Source of the DNA: Bog-473 sp963730785
GTDB lineage: Bacteria > Actinomycetota > Acidimicrobiia > Acidimicrobiales > RAAP-2
Assembly (NCBI GenBank): GCA_963730785.1
Contig: CAVSTF010000006.1
Span: 219,535 to 283,534, forward strand
DNA length: 64,000 bases
Reading direction: 5' to 3'
A program made the translations under genes and the position numbers. The notes under the pieces were generated by a model that did no database searches, was not told the origin of the DNA, and saw only the letters and a program-made list of their open reading frames with translations. Below are positions 29,014 through 37,827 of this stretch, in pieces. Each line of letters begins with the position of its first letter. Within the stretch, counting starts at the first letter, position 1.

Positions 29014-29349
29014 TCAGGTCCCTTGCTCGTCTTCGGCCAGCACTTCAGCTAGTCGATCCAGTCGCTGTTCCCAAAGCGCCCGCTGACTGGCAAACCAGGA
29101 CTCGGCGGAGCGCATGGCACGTGCATCCAAGCGACAGGTCCTGGTTCGGCCCACCTTCTTGGAGCGCACCAGCCCGCACGACTCCAGCACGGAGAGGTGT
29201 TGCAGCACGGCCGGCAGGCTCATCTGCAGTGGTGCAGCTAATTCGCTGACCGAGGCCGAACCGGTGCTGAGGCGCTCCACCATCAACCGGCGAGTCGGGT
29301 CACCCAGGGCCCGGAAGACAGGATCGAGCGTGGCGCTTTGGTTAAGCAT
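29014..29349 (-). CDS. ArsR-family winged-helix repressor
   Basis: 111 aa. ALGDPTRRLMVERLSTGSASVSELAAPLQMSLPAVLQHLSVLESCGLVRSKKVGRTR is a complete ArsR HTH with wing; no metal-binding cysteine pair, so it is of the non-metal, YczG/SdpR-like kind. Pairs with the downstream AHSA1 gene. Similar in sequence and in operator to the second ArsR gene at 41232-41576, which indicates a paralogous pair. The promoter suggests a leaderless mRNA. Confidence 0.92.
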   Translation of the reverse strand: MLNQSATLDPVFRALGDPTRRLMVERLSTGSASVSELAAPLQMSLPAVLQHLSVLESCGLVRSKKVGRTRTCRLDARAMRSAESWFASQRALWEQRLDRLAEVLAEDEQGT

Positions 29350-29386
29350 TTGCTTAAGTATTACCCAGGGGGCACGCCGATGTCAA
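29342..29386 (-). promoter_or_regulatory. Leaderless promoter and ArsR operator (29349 gene)
   Basis: Minus strand: -35 TTGACA (29386-29381), 17-nt spacer, -10 TAATAC (29363-29358), start codon about 8 nt on. A 16-bp inverted repeat TTAAGCATTTGCTTAA (29342-29357) covers the transcription start and the ATG itself. Nearly the same operator (TTAAGCATTCACTTAA) stands in the same place before the ArsR gene at 41576. Confidence 0.72.
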
Positions 29387-30192
29387 TCAGGTTCGGGGCC
29401 CGAGAGCCCGAGCATGGCGGTCACCCCATGGTCCCGACCCGCCGTATAGCCGCCATCGACTGGGAGGGCGTGGCCGGTAATGAAGGAGGCATCGTCGGAC
29501 AGCAGGAAGGCGGCCACGGCCGCGATCTCCTCGGGCTGGCCCAGCCGCCGCAACTTGTGCGCCGCAATCACGTCTGCCATGACCGACTCCATGCCTGGCA
29601 TACCGAAGACGGCGTCGACCAAGGGCGTGTCGATGAAGCCGGGACAGATCGCATTCACTCGGATGCCTCGACCGGCGTAGTCGATGGCCATGTTCTTGGT
29701 CAGGATCACCACGCCACCCTTCGACGCGCTGTAGACGCTGCCCCCTGCCGTGCCCTCAAGTCCCTCAATGCTGGCCATCGTGACCACAGAACCTCGCCGC
29801 CCGCCATCCGACGGCTGCCGCAACATCTGATCGATGACGTGTTTGGCGGTCAGGAAGGTGCCGGTGAGGTTGATATCGATGACTCGATTCCATTCCTCCA
29901 AGGGCAACTGGTGCACTGGTCCACCGCCCGCCACGCCGGCGGCATTGACCAAGCCGTCAATGGAGCCGCCGAACGACACCGTCTGGCGCACCAGTTCCTG
30001 CACGGATGTTTCTGAGGCCACATCGCAATGCGTAAATGACCATCGATCCGGGTCGGCCGACATCGGTGGAGCCTCAACGATGTCGGAGCCCATCACCCGT
30101 GCCCCTTCTTCCAGGAGCCGTACCGCCGTGGCCAATCCAATGCCCGATGCCGCTCCGGTCACGATGTAGGTCCGGTCAGTCAGTCCACGCAT
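29383..30192 (-). CDS. Short-chain dehydrogenase/reductase
   Basis: 269 aa, classical SDR. Cofactor motif TGAASGIGLATA, NAAGVAGG, catalytic Ser in VVTMASIEG, YSASKGG active site, ICPGFIDTPLV, and the terminal GHALPVDGGYTAG. Asp after the second strand (SDIVEAP) suggests NAD(H). Frame intact. Start ATG 30192 places the Rossmann motif at the usual distance. Divergent from an LLM oxidoreductase. Substrate not predictable. Confidence 0.92.
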   Translation of the reverse strand: MRGLTDRTYIVTGAASGIGLATAVRLLEEGARVMGSDIVEAPPMSADPDRWSFTHCDVASETSVQELVRQTVSFGGSIDGLVNAAGVAGGGPVHQLPLEEWNRVIDINLTGTFLTAKHVIDQMLRQPSDGGRRGSVVTMASIEGLEGTAGGSVYSASKGGVVILTKNMAIDYAGRGIRVNAICPGFIDTPLVDAVFGMPGMESVMADVIAAHKLRRLGQPEEIAAVAAFLLSDDASFITGHALPVDGGYTAGRDHGVTAMLGLSGPEPD

Positions 30193-30281
30193 GTGCCCTC
30201 CCCATCGCCGATTGTCTAGTCGAGAGGGCTCGCGTATGGTCGGTTGTCTCAACTGACGAACGACCCAGGGGGGTAAGTTCC

Positions 30282-31385
30282 ATGAAGTTCGCACTGTTCT
30301 ATGAGATCCCGGTGCCGCGCCCGTGGGAGCCGGACAGCGAGTTGCGGGCGTACCAGCACACGTTGGAGCAAGCCATCGCCGGCGACAAGTTCGGCTGGGA
30401 TGCCTTCTGGACGGTGGAGCACCATTTCTTGGAGGAGTACTCGCACTGCTCCAATCCTGAAGTGCTCTATGGCGCCATTGCCGCCCGGACCGAGAACATC
30501 CGGCTTGGTTACGGCGTGCGCCTCATGCCCAAGCCGTACAACCACCCCGTGCGCACCGCCGAATCGGTGGCGGTGCTCGACCTCATTTCCAACGGACGGG
30601 TTGACCTCGGCACGGGACGATCGGCCACCAGGGCGGAGCTCGAAGGGTTCGGCATTGATCCGGGCGAGAGCCGTCAAATGTGGGAAGAGGCCATCCGTCA
30701 CGTGGTGGGTTGTTGGACCAACGAGTACTACGAGTTTGAAGGCACGCATTGGCAGATGCCGAAGCGTCGCGTGCAACCCAAGCCACTGCAGCAACCACAT
30801 CCACCACTGTGGGGCGCCACCACCAGCGATGAGGGTCACGCGCAGATGGGTGATCTCGGTCTCGGACTGTGTTCATTCGCCGTCGGCCTTCCCCCATCAG
30901 AAGTGCAGCGGAAAATCGACATCTACCGCGAGGCGGTGGCGAAGTGCACAACTCCCATCGGTGCCTTTGTCAACAATCAGGCCGCCACGTTCACCATGGC
31001 GATCTGCGCACCCGATCGCGATGAAGCCATCGCCAACGCACGCGAATCGTTTGAGTGGTACCCAGTGACCGGCGCCCGTCAGATCGCCACCTTGAGCGAC
31101 ATGATGGCCGAGCGTAATCAGGAGCTGGGCACCTATGCCTACGCAGCCGATATGAAGCAGCACGACGATGAAGGCTTGCTGGACCTCTTGACGTTGGAGA
31201 TCCTGATGGACACCAACGCCTGCGTGTTAGGTACGCCGGAAGAGTGCCTTGAAGCGTGCAAGGCCTACGAAGCGGCAGGCGTTGATTTGTTGCTGTGCCT
31301 GGTCAATCCGTTCAAGATCTCGCATGCTTCAGTCATGCAAACCATCGAACTGATGGGTACTCAGGTAATCCCAAAGTTCCGCTAA
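30282..31385 (+). CDS. LLM-class (luciferase-like) flavin-dependent oxidoreductase
   Basis: 367 aa TIM-barrel monooxygenase-type protein. MKFALFYEIPVPRPW, DAFWTVEHHFLEEYSHCSNPEVLYGAIAARTENIRLGYGVRLMP, HPVRTAESVAVLDLISNGRVDLGTGRS and the later GTPEECLEACKAYEAAGVDLLL are typical of the long bacterial-luciferase-like group. FMN or F420 cannot be told apart with confidence. ATG 30282 follows a GGGGGG stretch that could serve as ribosome binding site. Frame intact. Confidence 0.9.
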   Translation: MKFALFYEIPVPRPWEPDSELRAYQHTLEQAIAGDKFGWDAFWTVEHHFLEEYSHCSNPEVLYGAIAARTENIRLGYGVRLMPKPYNHPVRTAESVAVLDLISNGRVDLGTGRSATRAELEGFGIDPGESRQMWEEAIRHVVGCWTNEYYEFEGTHWQMPKRRVQPKPLQQPHPPLWGATTSDEGHAQMGDLGLGLCSFAVGLPPSEVQRKIDIYREAVAKCTTPIGAFVNNQAATFTMAICAPDRDEAIANARESFEWYPVTGARQIATLSDMMAERNQELGTYAYAADMKQHDDEGLLDLLTLEILMDTNACVLGTPEECLEACKAYEAAGVDLLLCLVNPFKISHASVMQTIELMGTQVIPKFR

Positions 31386-31432
31386 AAGGGGCATTGACGC
31401 GCCTTCCCCCAATTTTCGGGCAGGCTGTAGCT

Positions 31433-32047
31433 ATGGGGCGGGTTCTAGTGGGATTGGTGTCTGCCGTCATGGGCGTGATGGGCGCCGTGACCTCTATCGC
31501 TGCGCCCGTGGCCACCGCCGCCAAACACGTCACCAATCCCACCCTGATCACGAAGATCCCTCATACCGCGCCGACCAGTCATGTGACCAGAGTGGCGAAG
31601 TTGGCTGAGCTCGGGCATGGCGCGTTCTGGGAGTGTTCGTCGGGCACCACGCCGCTGCTCGTTGGCATTAACCGCAACGTCTTGCATCCGGGGCAGCCGC
31701 TCAACATGAACTTCATTGTCAAGAACGATGGGACGAAGCCCTGCAACTATGTGGCTCCCTATGCCTCCGCGCCGGGCGAGACCGGTCCGGCAACCTTGGA
31801 AATAGGTCCGTGTGGTTCGTTGGGCTTCAAAATTTTGGGGGCCAAACACAAGGATGTCTGGCCTGGCGTTGTCCCGTTCAATTGTCCCGCGCTCGGTTTC
31901 GCTGAACTGCAGCCCGGCGCCTCGGTGAGCGGGCTGGGGACATGGGCGCAGACGCTCCCCGATTCCAACAAAAGAATTCCGGTGGGTTCCTACACCCTGG
32001 TCATTGGGAACAGCTTCTCGTTCCCGATCACCATTGCCGCTCACTAA
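31433..32047 (+). CDS. Secreted protein with Ig-like/DUF4232-type fold, unknown function
   Basis: 204 aa with a signal peptide (GRVLVGLVSAVMGVMGAVTSIAAPVATA). The mature part has spaced cysteines (FWECSSG, KPCNYV, GPCGSLG, FNCPALG), suggesting two disulfides, and beta-rich phrases LLVGINRNVLHPGQPLNMNFIVKNDG and PVGSYTLVIGNSFSFPITI reminiscent of intracellular-proteinase-inhibitor or CARDB-like Ig domains. No specific role. Follows the LLM gene after 47 bp. Confidence 0.75.
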   Translation: MGRVLVGLVSAVMGVMGAVTSIAAPVATAAKHVTNPTLITKIPHTAPTSHVTRVAKLAELGHGAFWECSSGTTPLLVGINRNVLHPGQPLNMNFIVKNDGTKPCNYVAPYASAPGETGPATLEIGPCGSLGFKILGAKHKDVWPGVVPFNCPALGFAELQPGASVSGLGTWAQTLPDSNKRIPVGSYTLVIGNSFSFPITIAAH

Positions 32048-32053
32048 ACCGCA

Positions 32054-33028
32054 TCAGGGTAAGAGTGCGATCTTGCCCACCACCCGCCGAGCCAGCAGAT
32101 CATCGAGCGCACGGGCCACATCGTCTAAGGCATAGGTCGTGGGCTGGACCGGATTGATGTCGCCCTGCTCCACCATGTGCAGCAGGTCAGCCAAGAGTGC
32201 GAGTTGCTCCAGGCCGTGTTGCATTGACCACATGCCCCAATCGACGCCGATGACGGTTCGGTTGCGCAGCAGGATTTGATTGAGTGGAAGTTTCGGGATG
32301 TCGCCTGACGCGAAACCTATGACCAGGTAACGACCACCTTCACCCAACGCCCGCAGAGAAGACTCAGCGAGCGGTCCACCGATCGGATCCAGCACGATGT
32401 CGAGCCCGGTGCCGCCCGCCCATTCCCGAGCGATGCGCTTCACGTCATCGGTGGCGGTGTTCACCGTCGCCTCGGCCCCCGCCAAGGTCGCCGCCTGCAG
32501 TTTCTCCGCACTACTGGCGGCGGCCATGACGCGACACCCCAGTGCGTTGGCCACGGCGATGGCGGCCAAGCCGATGCCGCCGCCGGCCCCGAGCACCAAG
32601 ACGGTGGTGCCCGGCTCGACCTTGGCCCGGTCACGCAGCGCATAAAGACAGGTGCAATAGCTCTGGGTGAAGGTGGCGGCCCGAGGTGCATCGAGGGCGT
32701 CCGGGAGGGCCACCAATGACAGTGCCGACACCGAGACCTGGCTGGCAAACCCGCCGAGGCCCGTCGTGGCCATGACCCGTTGCCCAGCGGACCAGCCCGT
32801 CACGTCGGCTCCGACGGCTCCCACCCGGCCGGCGATCTCGCTGCCCGGAGTGAAGGGGAGTGGCGGCTTGATTTGGTATTTGCCGGCAATGAAGAGGCCG
32901 TCGACGAAGTTCACGCCGGCCGCCTCGACCTCGACCACCACTGCACCCGGTGGCGGTGACAGATCCGGCCGTTCTTCGATCTGGAGCAATGACGGAGGGC
33001 CCAATTCGTTACAGATGACGACACGCAC
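32054..33028 (-). CDS. Zinc-independent quinone oxidoreductase/enoyl reductase (MDR superfamily)
   Basis: 324 aa from GTG 33028. GroES-like half (VEVEAAGVNFVDGLFIAGKYQIKPPLPFTPGSEIAGRV) and Rossmann half (VLVLGAGGGIGLAAIAVANALG, KLQAATLAGAEATVN, DIVLDPIGG, GRYLVIGFASGDIP). No structural or catalytic zinc cysteines, as in NADPH:quinone oxidoreductases. Frame intact; divergent from a GNAT gene. Confidence 0.92.
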   Translation of the reverse strand: MRVVICNELGPPSLLQIEERPDLSPPPGAVVVEVEAAGVNFVDGLFIAGKYQIKPPLPFTPGSEIAGRVGAVGADVTGWSAGQRVMATTGLGGFASQVSVSALSLVALPDALDAPRAATFTQSYCTCLYALRDRAKVEPGTTVLVLGAGGGIGLAAIAVANALGCRVMAAASSAEKLQAATLAGAEATVNTATDDVKRIAREWAGGTGLDIVLDPIGGPLAESSLRALGEGGRYLVIGFASGDIPKLPLNQILLRNRTVIGVDWGMWSMQHGLEQLALLADLLHMVEQGDINPVQPTTYALDDVARALDDLLARRVVGKIALLP

Positions 33029-33065
33029 GGTCGGCCACGTTATCGGCGAGGCGTAGGGTCCAAGA

Positions 33066-33578
33066 ATGACCGAAGTGCGTCCGGTCCGGCCCGACGAACT
33101 ACCGCTCTTGCCCGAACTGGAGCGGGCGGCCGACACCATGTTCGTCTCGCTCGGCATCGGGCCGTTGCCCGGCCCGGGCACGGTGGAGGAGTTCGAGGCC
33201 GCCCTCGTCGTGTTGGTCAGTGGTGATCCGCCGGTGGGGCTGGCCCGGATCGACGCCTTGGCCGGCGGGGCCCACCTTGAACAGCTCTCGGTGCACCCGG
33301 ATCACGGTCAGGTCGGCATCGGCCGAGCTCTCCTCAAAGGCGCATGCCAATGGGCCGCGGCAGCCGCCTATGACGAGATCACCCTGGCCACCTACCGGGA
33401 CGTTCGCTGGAACGGGCCGTTTTATGCCTCCGAAGGATTCGTGGAAGTTGGCCTGGTCGATGATTGGTACGCCGCTCGGGGCTTGCCACCCGAAGCGCCA
33501 GTAATGACCCGTTTCGGCGCCCGGGTCATCATGGCGAAACGACTAACGAAGCCCTTGCCTGATTTGGCCGTCCAGTAG
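33066..33578 (+). CDS. GNAT-family N-acetyltransferase
   Basis: 170 aa. The acetyl-CoA-binding motif A reads LEQLSVHPDHGQVGIGRALLKGACQWA; motif B NGPFYASEGFVEVG. Lengthy N-terminal helix region VRPVRPDELPLLPELERAA. Acceptor substrate unknown. The last 36 bp overlap the convergent DinB-family gene. Confidence 0.9.
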   Translation: MTEVRPVRPDELPLLPELERAADTMFVSLGIGPLPGPGTVEEFEAALVVLVSGDPPVGLARIDALAGGAHLEQLSVHPDHGQVGIGRALLKGACQWAAAAAYDEITLATYRDVRWNGPFYASEGFVEVGLVDDWYAARGLPPEAPVMTRFGARVIMAKRLTKPLPDLAVQ

Positions 33579-34063
33579 CTCGCGGCCGATCTCAAGGTGC
33601 CCGGAGTGCGCCGCCGTCTCTTCAATCATGTGCAGGATGATCTCGCGCAGGTCGCTCGGCTGATCACCGTCTGATCCGTTGTGGAGGCCCTGGGGCGGCG
33701 TCGAGAGGGACGTTCTGGCGATCACCTCGTTGGAGCGCTGACATTGAGCCCGGTAGTAGGCCACGACGTCGGCCGATGGACGCTCGCAGACCATGGCTCC
33801 GACGGGATCGTAGGGAGGACGACCCTCATCCCACGGCAGGTCTATTTCGGTCCCGACCACGACCTCTTGGAACCAATGGCGTTCGGCATCACCGAGGTGT
33901 TCGACGATCCCGGCCACCGTCCACCCGGATGGCACCACGGAAAGGTGCCATTTCTCCTCGGCCAATCCATCGACCACGGCGAGCACGGACTGGCGCTGGT
34001 AGTCCAGCGTCTCCAGTAGAGCGCCGCGCGTTCATCTTGGTTGTCATCCAACGGTTCAGCCAT
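33543..34063 (-). CDS. DinB/DUF664-like four-helix protein (one frameshift)
   Basis: About 173 aa starting at ATG 34063 (MAEPLDDNQDERAAL), then after an indel near 34018 YQRQSVLAVVDGLAEEKWHLSVV, the family HLGDAERHWFQEVV motif with a metal-ligand His, and the second His pair in HMIEETAAHSGHLEIGRELLDG. The three histidines bind a divalent metal in this superfamily, which includes mycothiol-dependent enzymes. Overlaps the upstream tag gene by 8 bp, so it is likely co-transcribed with it. Confidence 0.85.
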
Positions 34064-34688
34064 GGGTGCCCTGACCAACTTCACTGTGGCGGAAACAGCT
34101 CACCACGTGATCGTTCACCAGACCAGCCGCCTGAAGGTGCGAGTAACAGACGGTGGGACCGACAAAGCGGAAGTCACGAGCCCGCAAATCCTTGGAGACC
34201 TTCTCGGACAAGTCGGTGCTGGCCGGCAGCTGATCGATACGCCGCCACTTGTTCTGCAAGGGCTTGCCGCCCACGAAGTCCCAGATGTAGTGGTCGAACG
34301 AGCCGAACTCTTTCTGAATGGCCAGGAAGGCGCGCGCATTGCGAACGGTGGCCTCGACCTTGGCTCGGTTCCGGATGATCCCCGGATCCAACAGCAGCTT
34401 CTCCACCCGGGCCGGCGTGATGCGGGCCACCTTGGCGGCGTCGAAATTGGCGAAGGCCTTGCGGTAGCCGTCGCGGCGCTTGAGGATGGTCAGCCAACTC
34501 AAGCCGGCCTGCGCGCCTTCCAGGACGAGGAATTCGAAGTGGGTCCGGTCGTCGTGCACCGGCACGCCCCATTCGGTGTCGTGATACGGCACCATCCACG
34601 GCCCCGTGGCCCAATGGCAACGAGGGCGATCGTCGGCCACGAAGGCGGGTACTTCAGCAGGAGCAGCAGCGGTGTTCGGTGTCATCAC
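34056..34688 (-). CDS. tag: DNA-3-methyladenine glycosylase I
   Basis: Excises 3-methyladenine from alkylated DNA. 210 aa. Zinc ligands C24 and H36 (RPRCHW, PYHDTEWG) and the C-terminal HVVSC pair, the WGVPVHDD base pocket with the acidic residue in HDTEWG, LEGAQAGLSWLTILKRR (HhH-fold core) and FVGPTVCYSHLQAAGLVNDH are diagnostic of Tag. Between a GNAT gene (overlap ATGATGA) and the DinB-like gene; one operon. Confidence 0.95.
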   Translation of the reverse strand: MMTPNTAAAPAEVPAFVADDRPRCHWATGPWMVPYHDTEWGVPVHDDRTHFEFLVLEGAQAGLSWLTILKRRDGYRKAFANFDAAKVARITPARVEKLLLDPGIIRNRAKVEATVRNARAFLAIQKEFGSFDHYIWDFVGGKPLQNKWRRIDQLPASTDLSEKVSKDLRARDFRFVGPTVCYSHLQAAGLVNDHVVSCFRHSEVGQGTHG

Positions 34689-35243
34689 TTGGGCAGAGTA
34701 GGCCCAGGCTGTATCCGGTAAAGCACGTGCGGTCGCAAGTCGCCCTCAGGGGGCACATTCGGGTGGTCGAAATCTCCGTCGAGGTCCCGGGTCATGCCGA
34801 TGCGTTCCATGACCGCCTGCGAGGGCAGGTTCACCGCCGCCGTGAAGGACACGATCTCGGACAAGCCGGCCGAACCGAACCCGTAGGCCAAGGCCGCCTC
34901 CGCCGGCTTCGGTGGCATAGCCGTTACCCCAATGATCGGGATGGAGCCGCCAGCCGATCTCCACGCCGGGATAACACGGGAGGTACTCCGGCACCGCATG
35001 GAGCCCGCAAAAACCCACGAAGCTCGGACCATCCACCACCTCGAGCGCCCACAGCCCCCACCCCTCACGGTTCAGCTCTGCGGTGAAGCGCTCGACCATG
35101 GCGTCACTCTGTTCGCGAGTGGGCGACGAACCCAGCATGCGGACCACCAAAGGGTGCGCATTCAGCGCGGCGAAGGTCGCCAAATCGTCGGCCGAGAACG
35201 CCCGCAGCGCCAACCGCTCCGTGCGCAGCGTCGTCACCGGCAA
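34685..35243 (-). CDS. RimJ/RimL-like GNAT acetyltransferase (one frameshift)
   Basis: About 185 aa. LRTERLALRAFSADDLATFAALNAHP opening, WALEVVDGPSFVGFCGLH, EIGWRLHPDHWGNGYATEA (CoA pyrophosphate loop), then after an indel near 34905 EAALAYGFGSAGLSEIVSFT, NLPSQAVMERIGM. These acetylate protein N-termini or small amines. Coupled to tag by overlap. Confidence 0.88.
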
Positions 35244-35248
35244 TCCAA

Positions 35249-36929
35249 TCAGCCCGCCGCAGCCGCCACGGCTTGTTCAGCGGCCCACCGGTAGTCCGCC
35301 TTACCCGAGGGCGAGCGCTGGATGAGCGGTACGAAGACGACATCCTTGGGCAACTTGTAGCGAGCAATGTGCTTGGAGGCATGTTCCACGATGGACTCGG
35401 CCGTGGTGGTCTCGCCTTCGGCCAGCTGCACCACCGCCACCACTTCCTGGCCCCAGCGCTCGCTGGGCCGACCGATGACCGTGACGTCGGCCACGGCGGG
35501 ATGCCCGGCAATGGCCCGCTCCACTTCCTCCACGAAGATCTTCTCGCCGCCTGAGTTCACGGTCACCGAGTCGCGGCCGAGCAGCTCCATCTGTCCGTCG
35601 GCCAAATGCCGGGCCCGGTCGCCCGGGATGGAGTAGCGGACGCCCTCAATGACCGGGAAGGTCCGCGCCGTCTTCTCGGCGTCGCCCAGGTAGCCCAACG
35701 GGATATTGCCGGTCTGGGCCAGCCAGCCCATGCCTTCGTGACCCGGCTCAAGGACGTGGGTGAGTTCGGCGTCGACCACCACCGTGCCGGGCCCGGGCTC
35801 GAAGTTGCCGGCCTTGCCCTCGTCGCTGCGCACCACGAACATCTGGGCCCCGGTCTCCGACGATCCGCCGGAGTCGGAGATCATCAGATTGGGCAGGCGA
35901 GCCAGGGCGAGTTCCCGCACGGCCGGCGTCAAGGCGGCGCCACCGTTACCCACCGCGTACAAGGACGAGAGGTCGTAGTCGGCCTTATCGAGCTGCATGA
36001 CCAGGGGCCGCAACACGGCGTCGCCCACGATGGTCATCGTGTTGACCTTCTCGCGTTCGACCGTGCGCCACACGTCGTCGGGGTCGACCCGGCGGGGGTC
36101 ATCGGGGAAGATCAGCGTGGCCCCCTGCGCCATCAGCATGAAGGCGGCCCACTGAGCCGCCCCATGCATCAACGGGGGAAGGATCAGCAGCTTCAGCGGG
36201 AAGCTGTCCGCCAACCGCACCTTGAGGTCCTCGTAGCTGACCACGATCTCCCAGGTGCCCACCTTCCGCCCACCCATGGCCGCCATGAAGATGTCGTGCT
36301 GGCGCCACAGCACACCCTTGGGCATGCCGGTCGTGCCGCCGGTGTAAAGGATGTACAGATCGTCGGGCGAAGGATCAACGTCCGGGCCGGCCGGGTCACC
36401 GGCGGCCAAGGCTTCCTCGTAGTCCACCGCGCCAGGCAACAACGCGTGCCCCGAGTCGTCAGCCACCTGCAGCAAGACGGCCGGTGTTTCCTTGAGCGTG
36501 GGCAGCACTTCGGACATGATCGGCGCCAGGGACGAGTGGAAAATGATGGCCTTGGGCTGGGCGTCGTTGAGGAGGTAGCGCAGTTCCTCGCCCACGTAGC
36601 GGTAGTTGACGTTGAAGGCGCCGAGCCGGGCTCGATACGACCCCAGCATCGCCTCTAGATACTCGTTCCCGTTGTACATGCGCCAAGGCGACGTGATCCT
36701 GGCCGGACTCGTGGCCGGCCAGCACGCCCTCCCGCTCTTGGTACACACCGAGACCCTGGGCGTGCAGGTAGGAGGCCAGCCGGCGAGCTCGCTCGGCGAC
36801 CTGGGCATAGGTGAAGCGGCGTTCCTTCCACACGATGCATTCCCGGTCGGGCATGAACTCGACCATGGTGTCGAAGGCCTTGGACAGATTGAACTGCTCG
36901 GATGGATTGGTGACGGCTGCGGTAGGCAC
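35249..36929 (-). CDS. Acyl-CoA synthetase, FadD-type (one frameshift)
   Basis: AMP-forming ligase, about 560 aa, activating a fatty or steroid-side-chain acid as acyl-AMP then acyl-CoA. P-loop YTGGTTGMPKGVLWRQ, A5 motif SDSGGSSETGAQ, A7-type YSIPGDRARHLADGQMELLGRD, hinge and A8 VNSGGEKIFVEEVE, and catalytic Lys region SPSGKADYRW. Indel near 36690 within the N-terminal domain. Start GTG 36929. Chain-length preference cannot be read. Confidence 0.92.
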
Positions 36930-36959
36930 GGCGGGAACTCTAACGGCGCCGCCGCCCAA

Positions 36960-37772
36960 TTACCCGGGTGGTTCCGCCGTGCAGGCCGTGCCCACTCGTT
37001 CGAATCCCAGTCGTTCGTAGACCCGGGCCACCTCGTCGGACTCAGCCGAAAGGAAACAGACCTCGACGCCCTGCTCCAGCGCGTCGGCGACCAACTGTGC
37101 CGTGACGGCGGCCGCGATACCCCGGCGTCGATACGCCGGCAGCGTGGCGATACCGGCCACCTCGGTGACACCGTGGCGCTGGTTGTGGAGCCCGCCCCCG
37201 ACCGACCCCCAAACGGTCTTCAGCCACGGCCAGCGGCCAGGAGCCCCTGGGCTGACTTGGCCCGCCAGTGTCGCCAATCCCGGATCGTCGTCCCTGATGG
37301 CGGCGTCCCGCTCGGCTACTCCGGCCTCGCCGATGGCCGTGCCCCCGTGGGCGAAACCGACATCGAGCGTGGCCCTCAGGCCGGCCAACGCGTCATCGTC
37401 CGGACCGGCGATCCTGACCGTGATGCCAGCCGGATCCGCCGGCCACCTCGGCTGGCCCAACACCAGGAGCGGGTGCCGGTGCACCACCAGACCCGCCCCT
37501 TCCATCAGCGAGGTCAGCCGCGGCGAGTTCTCCTCCACCCATTCGAACGACTCGGGCACGCCGAGTGACCGCTGGCGAGCTCGCACCACCTCGACGTCGC
37601 TGACCGTGCCGGCCACCTCAGCCCCAAGACCCAAGGTCGGCCGGGCGTAATACGGATACGGGAATCCCTCAGTGGCCACGAACAGGGTGAATGGTCCGAT
37701 GGATTCGGCCGTGGCCGTCGCCCGGGGGACCGTGTCGTAGTAGCGCTCCAGTCGGCTGAGCAGTTCTGACAC
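36960..37772 (-). CDS. GNAT-family acetyltransferase (long form)
   Basis: About 270 aa. The N-terminal half (LSRLERYYDTVPR, FVATEGFPYPYYARPTLG, VEVVRARQRSLGVPESFEWVEE) is the degenerate first domain seen in two-domain actinobacterial GNATs; the C-terminal half carries EVAGIATLPAYRRRGIAAAVTAQLVADAL and RVYERLGFERVG. Start GTG 37772 or ATG 37817. Divergent from the aldehyde dehydrogenase. Confidence 0.85.
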   Translation of the reverse strand: MSELLSRLERYYDTVPRATATAESIGPFTLFVATEGFPYPYYARPTLGLGAEVAGTVSDVEVVRARQRSLGVPESFEWVEENSPRLTSLMEGAGLVVHRHPLLVLGQPRWPADPAGITVRIAGPDDDALAGLRATLDVGFAHGGTAIGEAGVAERDAAIRDDDPGLATLAGQVSPGAPGRWPWLKTVWGSVGGGLHNQRHGVTEVAGIATLPAYRRRGIAAAVTAQLVADALEQGVEVCFLSAESDEVARVYERLGFERVGTACTAEPPG

Positions 37773-37827
37773 GTCTCCATCATTTCTCGGTTGGGGCGTA
37801 CCCGTTGACTTCGGCAAAGATCACGGG